Assembly (NCBI GenBank): GCA_017533825.1
Contig: JAFWIE010000076.1
Coordinates: forward strand, 1-64,000
Length of the DNA stretch: 64,000 nucleotides
Direction: 5' to 3'
Source: Atopobiaceae bacterium
GTDB taxonomy: Bacteria; Actinomycetota; Coriobacteriia; Coriobacteriales; Atopobiaceae
Shown: positions 50,046 through 58,069 of the stretch, piece after piece
Position numbering within the stretch: the first letter of the stretch is position 1
Layout: the number at the start of each line of letters is the position of its first letter
Notes under the pieces: generated by a model
The model's input: only the letters and a program-made list of their open reading frames with translations
Told to the model about the DNA's origin: nothing
Database searches by the model: none
Position numbers and translations under genes: made by a program

Positions 50046-50149
50046 TGCTCAGTCGGCTCTGTCTGGTAGCGTGAAGTTGCCTCGTGGTCGGTGCGTCTGC
50101 GGGCCACGAGGTTACTGCTTTTTCATGGCATGGTCATGGCCGTCGCCTT

Positions 50150-50158
50150 TGCTACAAT
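50150..50158 (+). promoter_or_regulatory. Extended -10 promoter of the ACT-domain gene
   Basis: TGCTACAAT lies 35 bases before the ATG at 50193, with no clear -35. Confidence 0.5.
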
Positions 50159-50192
50159 GTCTCTTTATCGAACGCAGATTGGGGGATGCCAC

Positions 50193-50489
50193 ATGGGTAC
50201 ACACGATGCGGCCGCGCAGGGTCGCGCCATCATAACGGTGCTGGGAAGCGATCGGTCGGGTATCGTCGCAGCTGTGGCGGGCGCCTTGGCCACCTGCGAC
50301 GCAAACATCCTCGACATCTCGCAGACGATCCTGCAGGGGATCTTCACGATGACGATGCTCGTCGACCTCGGTTCGGCTACCGTCCCGTTTGCAGACCTTC
50401 AAGCGCAGCTCAATGCCCTTTCGGAGGAGCTGGGCGTGCAGATTAGCATGCAGCGCGAGGAAGTATTCAACTTTATGTATAGGCTTTAA
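50193..50489 (+). CDS. UPF0237 ACT-domain protein
   Basis: A 98-residue single ACT domain (AIITVLGSDRSGIVAAVAGAL near the N-terminus, ILDISQTI, then MTMLVDL), the hallmark of UPF0237 proteins. These are presumed small-molecule sensors; the ligand is unknown. Elsewhere this gene usually sits directly before the UPF0210/DUF711 gene, which here lies at 199-1563. Instead citrate synthase follows after 18 bp, implying cotranscription with it. GGGGGAT lies before the ATG; upstream in-frame codons cover the promoter and are rejected. Confidence 0.88.
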   Translation: MGTHDAAAQGRAIITVLGSDRSGIVAAVAGALATCDANILDISQTILQGIFTMTMLVDLGSATVPFADLQAQLNALSEELGVQISMQREEVFNFMYRL

Positions 50490-50507
50490 GGTAAGGGGGG
50501 TCGAGCA

Positions 50508-51962
50508 ATGCCCATGCCACAGATTAGGGAGCGCATCCGCACGTTCCTCTCCGAGAGAGAGACCTCAGCATTCGAGCACGAGGTAGACAACTATCCCATG
50601 CCATCGGTGTCTCTGGGCATACCGCCTGCAGCGCAACAGCTCTACGATGGCATGAATCACGTGGGCGCCATTCCTTCCGATCTGTATGAGCGCTATGACG
50701 TGAAGCGCGGTCTACGTAACGCTGACGGCTCGGGCGTGCTCGTTGGACTCACCACCATCTCGAGCGTGCATGGCTACAAGCGCGAAGGCGGTCGAGTGGT
50801 CCCCGACAAGGGCGAGCTTACGCTACGCGGTTACAAGATGGCCGATCTGGTGAACGGAAGCTTTACGGACAATCGCTTTGGTTACGAGGAGGTCGCCTAT
50901 CTGCTGCTGGCAGGTGCGCTTCCCACCGAGTCCCAGTTGGCCGACTTCAACGCGCGCGTCGCCTCGCGTCGTCAGTTGCCCGAGAGCTACCTGCAGATCT
51001 TCCCTCGCACGACGTACAGCCAGTCCATTATGAACGTTTTGCAGCGCGCGACGCTGCTGCTCTACGCATTCGATCCGACGCCGGATGACGTCTCGCCCGT
51101 GCACGAGGTGGATGTGGCGCTCTCGTTGCTGGGAAGATGGCCGCGCGTGGCGAGTGTTGCCCATGCCGCCTTCCAAGCCAATCAAGAGGATCGAAAGTTC
51201 GCGATACCGCCTGCGCGTGAGGAGTATTCCGTTGCCGAGAGCATTCTCGATGTCCTGCGTGGGGACGAGGGCTTCACGCGCGACGAGGCGCTGCTCCTCG
51301 ACGTCATGCTCATGCTTCACGCAGAGCATGGTGGCGGCAACAATTCGACCTTTGCCACTCGCGTGCTCTCGTCGTCGGGAACCGATGCCTACTCGGCCTA
51401 TGCGGCCGCGCTCGGCTCGCTCAAGGGACCCAAGCACGGTGGGGCCAACTACAAGGCGGGTGAGATGATCGACGACATCGCCGCCCACGTGCAGGATTGG
51501 GACAATGATGACGAGCTGGCCGCCTACCTTACGCGCATACTGAAGCGCGAAGCTTTCGACCATACGGGTCTAATCTACGGTCTGGGTCACGCCGTCTATA
51601 CCGTGACGGACCCCCGCGCGGAGATTGTGAAGAAGTATGCCGGCAGGCTCGCCGACGAGTGTGGGCAGCGCGAGAAGTTCGAACTCATCAAACGCGTCGA
51701 ACGGCTCGGTCCGTTGCTTATGCGTGATGTACGCGGCATCACCAAGCCCATCTCGACGAACATCGACATGTACACGGGGTTCGTGTACTCAATGCTGCAC
51801 ATTCCCCAAGACCTCTTCACCCCGATTTTTGCCATCGCACGCATGGCTGGTTGGGCGGCGCACCGCATGGAAGAGCTGTACGGTGCGGCACGTATCATAC
51901 GTCCGGCCTACAACTCCTACATGGATGAGCTCACCTACGTGTCGTTGCCCAATCGAAAGTAG
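50508..51962 (+). CDS. gltA: Citrate synthase
   Basis: A 484-residue citrate synthase-family enzyme, longer than the usual 370-430 residues because of an N-terminal extension of about 60. The catalytic regions are visible: HAEHGGGNNSTF, GPKHGGANYKAGEM, GLGHAVYTVTDPRA and the C-terminal FVYSMLHIPQDLFTPIFAIARMAGWAAH. It condenses acetyl-CoA with oxaloacetate, probably for glutamate synthesis in a partial TCA cycle; 2-methylcitrate synthase is less likely without prp genes. AAGGGGGG precedes the ATG. The HAD gene follows after 8 bp, so ACT, citrate synthase and HAD likely form one transcript. Confidence 0.93.
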   Translation: MPMPQIRERIRTFLSERETSAFEHEVDNYPMPSVSLGIPPAAQQLYDGMNHVGAIPSDLYERYDVKRGLRNADGSGVLVGLTTISSVHGYKREGGRVVPDKGELTLRGYKMADLVNGSFTDNRFGYEEVAYLLLAGALPTESQLADFNARVASRRQLPESYLQIFPRTTYSQSIMNVLQRATLLLYAFDPTPDDVSPVHEVDVALSLLGRWPRVASVAHAAFQANQEDRKFAIPPAREEYSVAESILDVLRGDEGFTRDEALLLDVMLMLHAEHGGGNNSTFATRVLSSSGTDAYSAYAAALGSLKGPKHGGANYKAGEMIDDIAAHVQDWDNDDELAAYLTRILKREAFDHTGLIYGLGHAVYTVTDPRAEIVKKYAGRLADECGQREKFELIKRVERLGPLLMRDVRGITKPISTNIDMYTGFVYSMLHIPQDLFTPIFAIARMAGWAAHRMEELYGAARIIRPAYNSYMDELTYVSLPNRK

Positions 51963-51970
51963 GGACGACG

Positions 51971-52795
51971 TTGGCTGAGGTGCCGCGCATCGTATTCTGC
52001 GACATGGACGGCACGCTCCTTGCGAGCGACAAATCCATTCCGAACGAGAATCTACGCGCGCTCGACCTTTTGGCGAAGCGCGGCATCCCTTTCGTTCCCT
52101 GTACGGGACGACCGGTAGTTGGTGTTCCGGAGGTAGTGCGTGCCCATGAGGCAGTCCGCTATGTCGTTGGCGCCAATGGCGGCGTGGTGCGCGACGTGCG
52201 CGCGGGTGCGAATCTCATGGCCACAGGCATCGAGAAGGACGCTGTTCTCGCCCTCTACGAACGCGTGCGCGAGTGGCCCATGACCTTCGATGTGTTTGCC
52301 GATGGGGTGGTGTACTCTGAGCGCGCACGGTATGACTCCATGGGTTCGCTGAACATCGACCCAGCGACGTTGGCTACCTTGCGTCGAGTACGGACGCCCG
52401 TAGACCTCACGGTGCCTCAGATCGTGGCGCGGGCAACCTGCGTGGAGAAGCTCACGTGCTTCTTTGGCGACCTCGGTATTCGCGAGCGTTTGGAGCAGGC
52501 TGCACGTGAGGTCGGGTGCTTCTCGTTCGCGCGAGGCGACCGCAATGACCTCGAGCTCATGGCACCCGGCGTCTCCAAGGGCACGGCACTCGTCTGGTTA
52601 TGCGAGCATTTGGGCATTCCCGTGTCATCTGCCGTTGCCTTTGGCGATGAGGACAACGACGCGTCCATGTTGCAGGCTGCCGGCCGCGGCGTTGCCATGG
52701 CGAACGCCACGGAGGCGGTCAGGGTGGTAGCGGACCATGTGGCCGAGTGCAACGATGACGCGGGCGTAGGACGTTACTTGCTGAGCATCCTATAG
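51971..52795 (+). CDS. HAD-superfamily Cof-type phosphatase
   Basis: A 274-residue HAD IIB phosphatase. Motif I FCDMDGTLL contains nucleophile Asp11 and Asp13; a type IIB cap occupies the middle; motif IV is FGDEDNDASML. Such enzymes dephosphorylate sugar phosphates or flavin precursors; the substrate cannot be assigned. The start appears to be TTG at 51971, with AGGGACGACG before it, eight bases after the citrate synthase stop, suggesting translational coupling. A GTG three codons later is the alternative. Confidence 0.87.
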   Translation: MAEVPRIVFCDMDGTLLASDKSIPNENLRALDLLAKRGIPFVPCTGRPVVGVPEVVRAHEAVRYVVGANGGVVRDVRAGANLMATGIEKDAVLALYERVREWPMTFDVFADGVVYSERARYDSMGSLNIDPATLATLRRVRTPVDLTVPQIVARATCVEKLTCFFGDLGIRERLEQAAREVGCFSFARGDRNDLELMAPGVSKGTALVWLCEHLGIPVSSAVAFGDEDNDASMLQAAGRGVAMANATEAVRVVADHVAECNDDAGVGRYLLSIL

Positions 52796-52797
52796 TC

Positions 52798-52853
52798 TTT
52801 GCATGGGGGCGCCCCTTTTGAGAAATCTCTCAAAAGGGGCGCCCCCATGCAAA
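52798..52853. terminator. 26-bp perfect-stem hairpin between convergent genes
   Basis: Arms 52798-52823 and 52828-52853 pair over 26 bp without mismatch around AATC. It lies between the HAD stop and the lysozyme stop (minus). The stem is far longer than typical terminators and no T tract follows on either strand; its position suggests bidirectional termination or transcript protection. Confidence 0.6.
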
Positions 52854-52873
52854 ATGATGTCTGTGTGCTGTGC

Positions 52874-55594
52874 TTACTTGCAGTAGGCTGCCCAGTCCGC
52901 GGCGTTGCCGTAGAAGAGGTTGAAGTCGAAGTAACCGTTGGTGCCGGCGCTCTCAAGCACGCCATTGCCCGTGTACTGGAAGATGGTGGGTATACGACCC
53001 CATGCACCCCAGCCCATCGAGGATTGCCACGGATCCGTCTCGTACCCCACCGTATCCTCATAGCCGCCGTATTCCGCACCCCACAGGGGGTACTGGTTTG
53101 CCACAGAGGACCAGTCGTAGTAGTTTGTGTAGCTCTTGCTGGTATACAGGAAAGGCGTGCCACCGAACCTCGACTTCATGCGGTCGAGGAACTTCTTGCA
53201 CCATGCGACATCCATGCCGCTTGTGAAGAGCTTGTTGCCCACTCCCTCCCAGTCCAGGCAGGCAATGGCACGTCCCTTGTAATCCTTGATTGCATCATAG
53301 AAGGCATCGGCCTCCGCTACCGCATCGTCACCGTTCGCGTAATGGTAGAAGCCCAGCAGGCGGCCAGAGTCGAGGACCTGATTCGCCCAGGTCTTGTACC
53401 AGGGGTTGTAACGCGTGGCAGGCTTGCCTGGGGTCGAGATGCCTTCCGTGGCTTTGATGATGAAGAACTGGGCATCGGTCTGAGCGATGTTGATGCCTTC
53501 GTTCCAACCGGAGATGTCGATGCCGTTGAGTCTGCGGGTGTGGACGAAGGAAACCTGCGCAGTGCCGGGAGCCGCGGCTCCCTTGCGTATGATGCGTACT
53601 TGGTATGCTTCTATGGGATGGGAGGTAGAGTCGCTGCCCGCTATGCTCCCGTTCTTGGTCCAGCCGAGCCATCCGTAGTTGGCGACGTGGACGCGATACC
53701 ACACGTCAAAGAACTTCGAGACGGTGCCGGAGAGCTTCATGCGCAGGGCCGTGACGTTCTTGCCAGCGCTGCCGGTAGTCTCCCAGTTCTGTGCCCAAGG
53801 CTGCCAGCTTCCGGCGTTGCTACGGACCGCGTAGAGGATGTTTCCGGGCATCGCGTTCGAAAGCTGTGCCCTGATCTGCTGTATACGGGCGCTCTTGCCG
53901 GTTGCGCCCGCGGTAGAGCCGTTGGTGCGGTTTCCTTGCCAGCCACCGCTACGCAAGGAGGCGCGGTATGTGACGTTGGGCACTTTGAAGAACCGGGTGC
54001 TAGTTGCCGCATCGCTGTTGGACGGAGACGAGCCTTTGGGGAGGAGCTTTATCTGTACGGCCTCCATGCGGAGTCCGAGGCCCCTGGTGCCTGCGCTCTT
54101 TCCGTTCTTTGCCCAGCCCATCCAGCCAATGCCCTGGACGTGGCAGCGGTACCAGACGTTGTAGCGTTGTGCCGCGGTGCCGGTGAGCTTCACTTGGAGC
54201 GCCTCGAGGCGCTTGGACTCGCCACTCGTGCCGGAGAGCGCTCCGTTGCTGCGCCATCCCTGCCAGCCATAGGTCTGCACATGCGTGCGATACTTAACGC
54301 CGCCACTCACGCCTCGCAGGGTGATGCGTATCGCCTCAAGGCGCTTGCTCTCGCCGCTCGTGCCCGCAGTGGCTCCACCAGCCACCACGTTCTGCCAGCC
54401 GTACGTCTGCACATGCGTCTGGTAGTACACGTTAGCGGACGGGGAGGTAGACGAGGGGCGATACTGCGAGCCCGAGCCCGTGGGGATGGCGTCGCCCTTC
54501 TTCACGAGCAGAATCTCCAGCGCCTCGACGCGCTTGCTCTCTCCTGAAGTTCCAGCCATTTGCCCATTCTTTACCCAGTTCTGCCAGCCATACGTCTGGA
54601 CATGGGCGCGATACCACACGTCGTGGGTCTTGGCGATGGTGCCGGTGAGGTGAATCCTCACCGCTTCGAGGCGCTTGGACTCGCCCGTCGTGCCCGAAAG
54701 CGCACCGTTCTTCACTTGGTTGAGCCATCCATAGGTCTGAGCGTGCGTCGAGTACACGACGGATCCGCTGGCGTTCTTCAGACGAATGCGCATGGCCTCA
54801 AGGCGCAGGCTCCGGCCGCTCGTGCCGCTGAGCGCTCCGTCCTTCTTCCAGCCCTGCCAGCCGATGCTCTGGACGTGTGTCTGGTACTCGATGCTGGGCG
54901 TGCTCGCCTGCGCCTCGAGTCCGGGCTGCTTGTTATTGACAGGCTTGACAGCTTGGTCGGCCATCGCCTCGAGCGCCGTGTCCTTCGACTTGGCATCCTT
55001 CTGTGGGTCGGCGCTCTCGACGGCTGGAGTGTCGGCATTCTCGAGGTCCGCTTCTGCCTTCGATTCCTCGATGACATCGTCTTCATCGGCGTCAGCCTTA
55101 TCGGCAGTCGAGTCGTCCACCACGATGTCGTCCTCCTCGTCCGAAGAGACCTCGGTTTCCGCGTCGCTGGTGGATTCCTCCGCAATCACGTCGGACTCCT
55201 CGTCGAGGGCGTCTACGGCGTCGACGTCCTCATCGGGGAGGTCTGCGGAGTTCTGCTCGGCGTCATCGACAATTGGGATGAGGCCCGCATCGTCCGAAAC
55301 TGGTTCCTGCGCATCGTCCGACGCGGGTTCCTGTGCGTCTGCGGGCTCGGGTGCCTGCGCATCATCTGGCACTGGTTCCTGTGCGTCTGCGGGAACGTCG
55401 TCCTGCACCTCCTCGTCTGCCCCGATTGAAGTGAGCGCGTCCCCACCTGTGAGCTGCGATGACTGATCGATGCTCGCAAGATTCTCTTCCGAGCCGAATG
55501 CCGCGACCTCGGCAATGGCATTAGCCGGTAGCCCCACTACGCAGAGCGCTACCGAAAGGACGAGCGCAAGGATGCGTTTGGTGTGCGTGCTCAT
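52874..55594 (-). CDS. Secreted GH25 lysozyme with acidic linker and nine ChW-type repeats
   Basis: A 906-residue exported protein. The signal peptide is 1-28; 29-230 is an acidic, low-complexity region with a PADAQEP-like tandem (about 67-103); 235-688 holds nine ChW-type repeats of roughly 45 residues (pattern HVQTYGW ... AGTSGESKRLEAI); 689-906 is a GH25 muramidase domain. Catalytic features of GH25 are present: NGIDISGWN (Asp693), CLDWEG (Asp781, Glu783) and FDFNLFYG. ChW repeats are thought to bind cell-wall or host glycans. It probably cleaves peptidoglycan during remodelling or on competitors. It is single, convergent with the HAD gene. Confidence 0.92.
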   Translation of the reverse strand: MSTHTKRILALVLSVALCVVGLPANAIAEVAAFGSEENLASIDQSSQLTGGDALTSIGADEEVQDDVPADAQEPVPDDAQAPEPADAQEPASDDAQEPVSDDAGLIPIVDDAEQNSADLPDEDVDAVDALDEESDVIAEESTSDAETEVSSDEEDDIVVDDSTADKADADEDDVIEESKAEADLENADTPAVESADPQKDAKSKDTALEAMADQAVKPVNNKQPGLEAQASTPSIEYQTHVQSIGWQGWKKDGALSGTSGRSLRLEAMRIRLKNASGSVVYSTHAQTYGWLNQVKNGALSGTTGESKRLEAVRIHLTGTIAKTHDVWYRAHVQTYGWQNWVKNGQMAGTSGESKRVEALEILLVKKGDAIPTGSGSQYRPSSTSPSANVYYQTHVQTYGWQNVVAGGATAGTSGESKRLEAIRITLRGVSGGVKYRTHVQTYGWQGWRSNGALSGTSGESKRLEALQVKLTGTAAQRYNVWYRCHVQGIGWMGWAKNGKSAGTRGLGLRMEAVQIKLLPKGSSPSNSDAATSTRFFKVPNVTYRASLRSGGWQGNRTNGSTAGATGKSARIQQIRAQLSNAMPGNILYAVRSNAGSWQPWAQNWETTGSAGKNVTALRMKLSGTVSKFFDVWYRVHVANYGWLGWTKNGSIAGSDSTSHPIEAYQVRIIRKGAAAPGTAQVSFVHTRRLNGIDISGWNEGINIAQTDAQFFIIKATEGISTPGKPATRYNPWYKTWANQVLDSGRLLGFYHYANGDDAVAEADAFYDAIKDYKGRAIACLDWEGVGNKLFTSGMDVAWCKKFLDRMKSRFGGTPFLYTSKSYTNYYDWSSVANQYPLWGAEYGGYEDTVGYETDPWQSSMGWGAWGRIPTIFQYTGNGVLESAGTNGYFDFNLFYGNAADWAAYCK
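53531..54892 (-). repeat. DNA encoding the nine ChW repeats
   Basis: A tandem array of about 135-150 bp units inside the lysozyme gene. Repeats 1-6 are close in sequence (shared core GESKRLEA); 7-9 are more diverged. Two longer Ser/Pro linkers follow repeats 3 and 6, giving a 3+3+3 grouping. Confidence 0.8.
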
Positions 55595-55675
55595 CTATCC
55601 ACCTCTCATAGCAATACGGAATGAAACCAAATGCTAGCATAGGTATGCGTATGAGAGGTAAATGTTCACAGAATG

Positions 55676-57889
55676 CTACGCGCGGCGTACGAGGTATGCG
55701 TGATGTATACGCTTGTTGCGCGCGAAGTCCTCGGGGATGGTCTGTGCGGTGATGTCCTCAATCTCGACCCTTGCACGCTTGAGCTTGTCTTCGTCGGGCG
55801 CAAATGTGCGCAGGTTGCACGAGAACACGCAGATGCCGTCGCGGGTGAGGAGGCGCGACAAGCCGATGAGCAGCTCCGAATGATCGCGTTGGACATCGAA
55901 GGAGCGGTTTCTCATGCGGCTCGAGTTCGAGAAGGTGGGCACATCACAAAAGATGAGGTCCCAACGGTTGCGCGTGTGACGCTGCTCGCCAATCCAGCTG
56001 ATGACGTCCGCCTGCACATACTCGTGCTCACGCCCCGCAAAGCCGTTGCGTTCCATGTTGCGACGGGCCCAGTCGAGTGAGGGCCGCGAGAGGTCGACCG
56101 TTGTCGTGTGGATCATGCCGCCGTCCGCGGCATAGCACGTGGCCGTTCCGGTGTAGGCAAACAAATTGAGGAACCGCTTCGAGCCCTTCGTCTGCTTCGC
56201 CATCTCGCGTAGCATGGAGCGCGTGTCGCGATGGTCGAGAAAGATGCCGCAGTCGAGGCGTTGGGAGAAGTTGACCTCAAAGATGAGGCCTCCCTCCTCG
56301 ATGAGATGCGCTCCGGGAGGAAGGATTGGCCCGCTCTGCCTACGACGCGACGATCGGTTGTTGGCGGAGAACGGTGTGGCTTCGTCCGCGTATTGGGATC
56401 CGCCCTTGGCGTGACGGCGCACGCGAACAAAGACATTGCGTGGATCCACGTCGAGAATCACGGGCGCAATCGTGAGGGCATCGAGTAGGCGGCAACGTGC
56501 CAATGCCGGGTCGACGTCCTTGGGCGGCGCGAACTCGGAAACCTGTAGCCACCGTTTGCCCGTGGGCATCATGGTGCGCGGGTCACATCCTTGGAAGAGG
56601 TCAATGGTGAGTGCGTAGTCGGGGAGGTCTGCATCGTAGACGCGATAACAAGTGACGTCCTCGCGCTTGGCCCAACGCGCCCGCTGGCGTGCGACCTTCT
56701 TGAGTCGCGCCGCAAACTGGTCGCTTGCCGCGACGAGGGGCGTGATGGGATCCGCATTGGGGAGCACGATTTGATTGCGCGGTGTGTCCGGAAGGGGGCC
56801 GAACGCGCTGAACAGAGCGGTGTCACGCCCAAGCCTGGTCGTGACGGTGCGCTCCGCAGTCGCATTGAGCGCAAGCCCTGGCAGCGCATCCCTCGAGAGG
56901 GTCACTATGTGCTGAGGCTTGGTCTCGGTAGTCGCGTGTACCAGACGCGAGACGAGGGACGCCTGAGTGGCGGGCTCGTCGGAGGCGTCGATGAGGTCAC
57001 AGGTAAGGAGCGCAGGGATTCCCAGCGCGCTGACGTCCCCTTGGCGTACCACCTGCACCTCCGCAGCGATGCCGGCCGTGCGCAACGCGCGGTTGAGCGC
57101 CGTTTGCTTGCCGTCAAACGCCGCGAGACGGACGTCCGGCGCCTCCACAAAGACGCTTCTGGCGCGCTCGAGAGACGTCTGCCATGCCTGTGGGTCATAC
57201 CCCGCCCACCCTTCGAAGCCCCAACGCGTCCTCAGCAGACCTGGTGCCTGACGTGCGGCGATGGATGCGGCCTCCACGAGCATGGTGCCCTGTTCGCTGT
57301 GCACGTCAAGCAGAAGCGCTCCGGGACCGGCCTCCTCCCAGGCACCCATGGCAAGCATAGCCGCAGCGTAGTCGGGACGGAACCCGCGCCGATCCCGTTC
57401 GTATCCGCGTCGGAAGAGCGGTTCGCCCGCAAAGTCGATACCGACGACAGCGCGGTTGCGTGAGATTCGTACCACGACACGCAAATCGGGTTGCTTGGCG
57501 TCGATTGCCGGTCGTGTGCCGACGGCTTCTTGCAGGCGGTCCACGATTGCATCCTTGGCCCTGAGGGCAACGAACTGGGTGGTGCGCAGCTCGGCGTTCG
57601 TGCCAGATGCGTCAACTGCGAAGGTCTTGGTGGGAAGCAGGTGCTCCTCCCAAGCTACGTCGCTCAGCGAGGCGTACAGCTCATCGGATGTGGATGCGCC
57701 GGCACGAGCTAGCACCAGTACGATGCGAGACGCGAGACGCGACCACAGGCATGCCTCCATCGCCTTCTCGGGCGTGCCGGCAAAGGAGACTTGTCCTTGG
57801 AGCGGACGCACTGCCTCCATGCCAAGGTTGCGCAATTCTTGGGCGAGCAGCTGCTCGAAGCCGGTGGGGCAAGTCGCAAAGAACTCCAT
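55676..57889 (-). CDS. rlmKL: RlmKL-like 23S rRNA methyltransferase with degenerate RlmL half
   Basis: A 737-residue protein aligning end-to-end with gammaproteobacterial RlmKL (about 700). THUMP region (about 40-155; ACLWSRLASRIVL), then an RlmL-type domain keeping GTMLVEAASIAARQAPGLLRTRWGF, then an RlmK domain (about 420-737; CYRVYDADLPDY, FLNLFAYTGTAT, FDVQRDH). The RlmL SAM motif DPMCGSGT reads DVHSEQGT (195-202), and no NPPY is found where expected (TCDLIDAS, 296-303). In RlmK, DPPTFSNS reads DVPTFSNS (649-656). The RlmL half is probably inactive; RlmK (m7G2069) activity remains possible. It diverges from the phosphoglucomutase gene. Confidence 0.88.
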   Translation of the reverse strand: MEFFATCPTGFEQLLAQELRNLGMEAVRPLQGQVSFAGTPEKAMEACLWSRLASRIVLVLARAGASTSDELYASLSDVAWEEHLLPTKTFAVDASGTNAELRTTQFVALRAKDAIVDRLQEAVGTRPAIDAKQPDLRVVVRISRNRAVVGIDFAGEPLFRRGYERDRRGFRPDYAAAMLAMGAWEEAGPGALLLDVHSEQGTMLVEAASIAARQAPGLLRTRWGFEGWAGYDPQAWQTSLERARSVFVEAPDVRLAAFDGKQTALNRALRTAGIAAEVQVVRQGDVSALGIPALLTCDLIDASDEPATQASLVSRLVHATTETKPQHIVTLSRDALPGLALNATAERTVTTRLGRDTALFSAFGPLPDTPRNQIVLPNADPITPLVAASDQFAARLKKVARQRARWAKREDVTCYRVYDADLPDYALTIDLFQGCDPRTMMPTGKRWLQVSEFAPPKDVDPALARCRLLDALTIAPVILDVDPRNVFVRVRRHAKGGSQYADEATPFSANNRSSRRRQSGPILPPGAHLIEEGGLIFEVNFSQRLDCGIFLDHRDTRSMLREMAKQTKGSKRFLNLFAYTGTATCYAADGGMIHTTTVDLSRPSLDWARRNMERNGFAGREHEYVQADVISWIGEQRHTRNRWDLIFCDVPTFSNSSRMRNRSFDVQRDHSELLIGLSRLLTRDGICVFSCNLRTFAPDEDKLKRARVEIEDITAQTIPEDFARNKRIHHAYLVRRA

Positions 57890-58069
57890 GTATGCTTCTG
57901 CTTTCGGGTAGGAACGGTTCCATCAATCTCAGTATGTCACTTTTCGTGTGTGGCATTCCCTTTATCCCCTGAACACATGCCATCCACCTACCAGTGTCCT
58001 CCGGTTAACAAGCGGATTACTAAAATGTACCAAGGTATGTCAAGCCAACGAGTTTGGAGGGTTGTTCCC

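Noticed and set aside
52799..54547. A 582-codon plus-strand frame across the lysozyme gene
   Set aside because: It mirrors the ChW repeats in reverse and starts inside the 26-bp hairpin; coding evidence lies on the minus strand.
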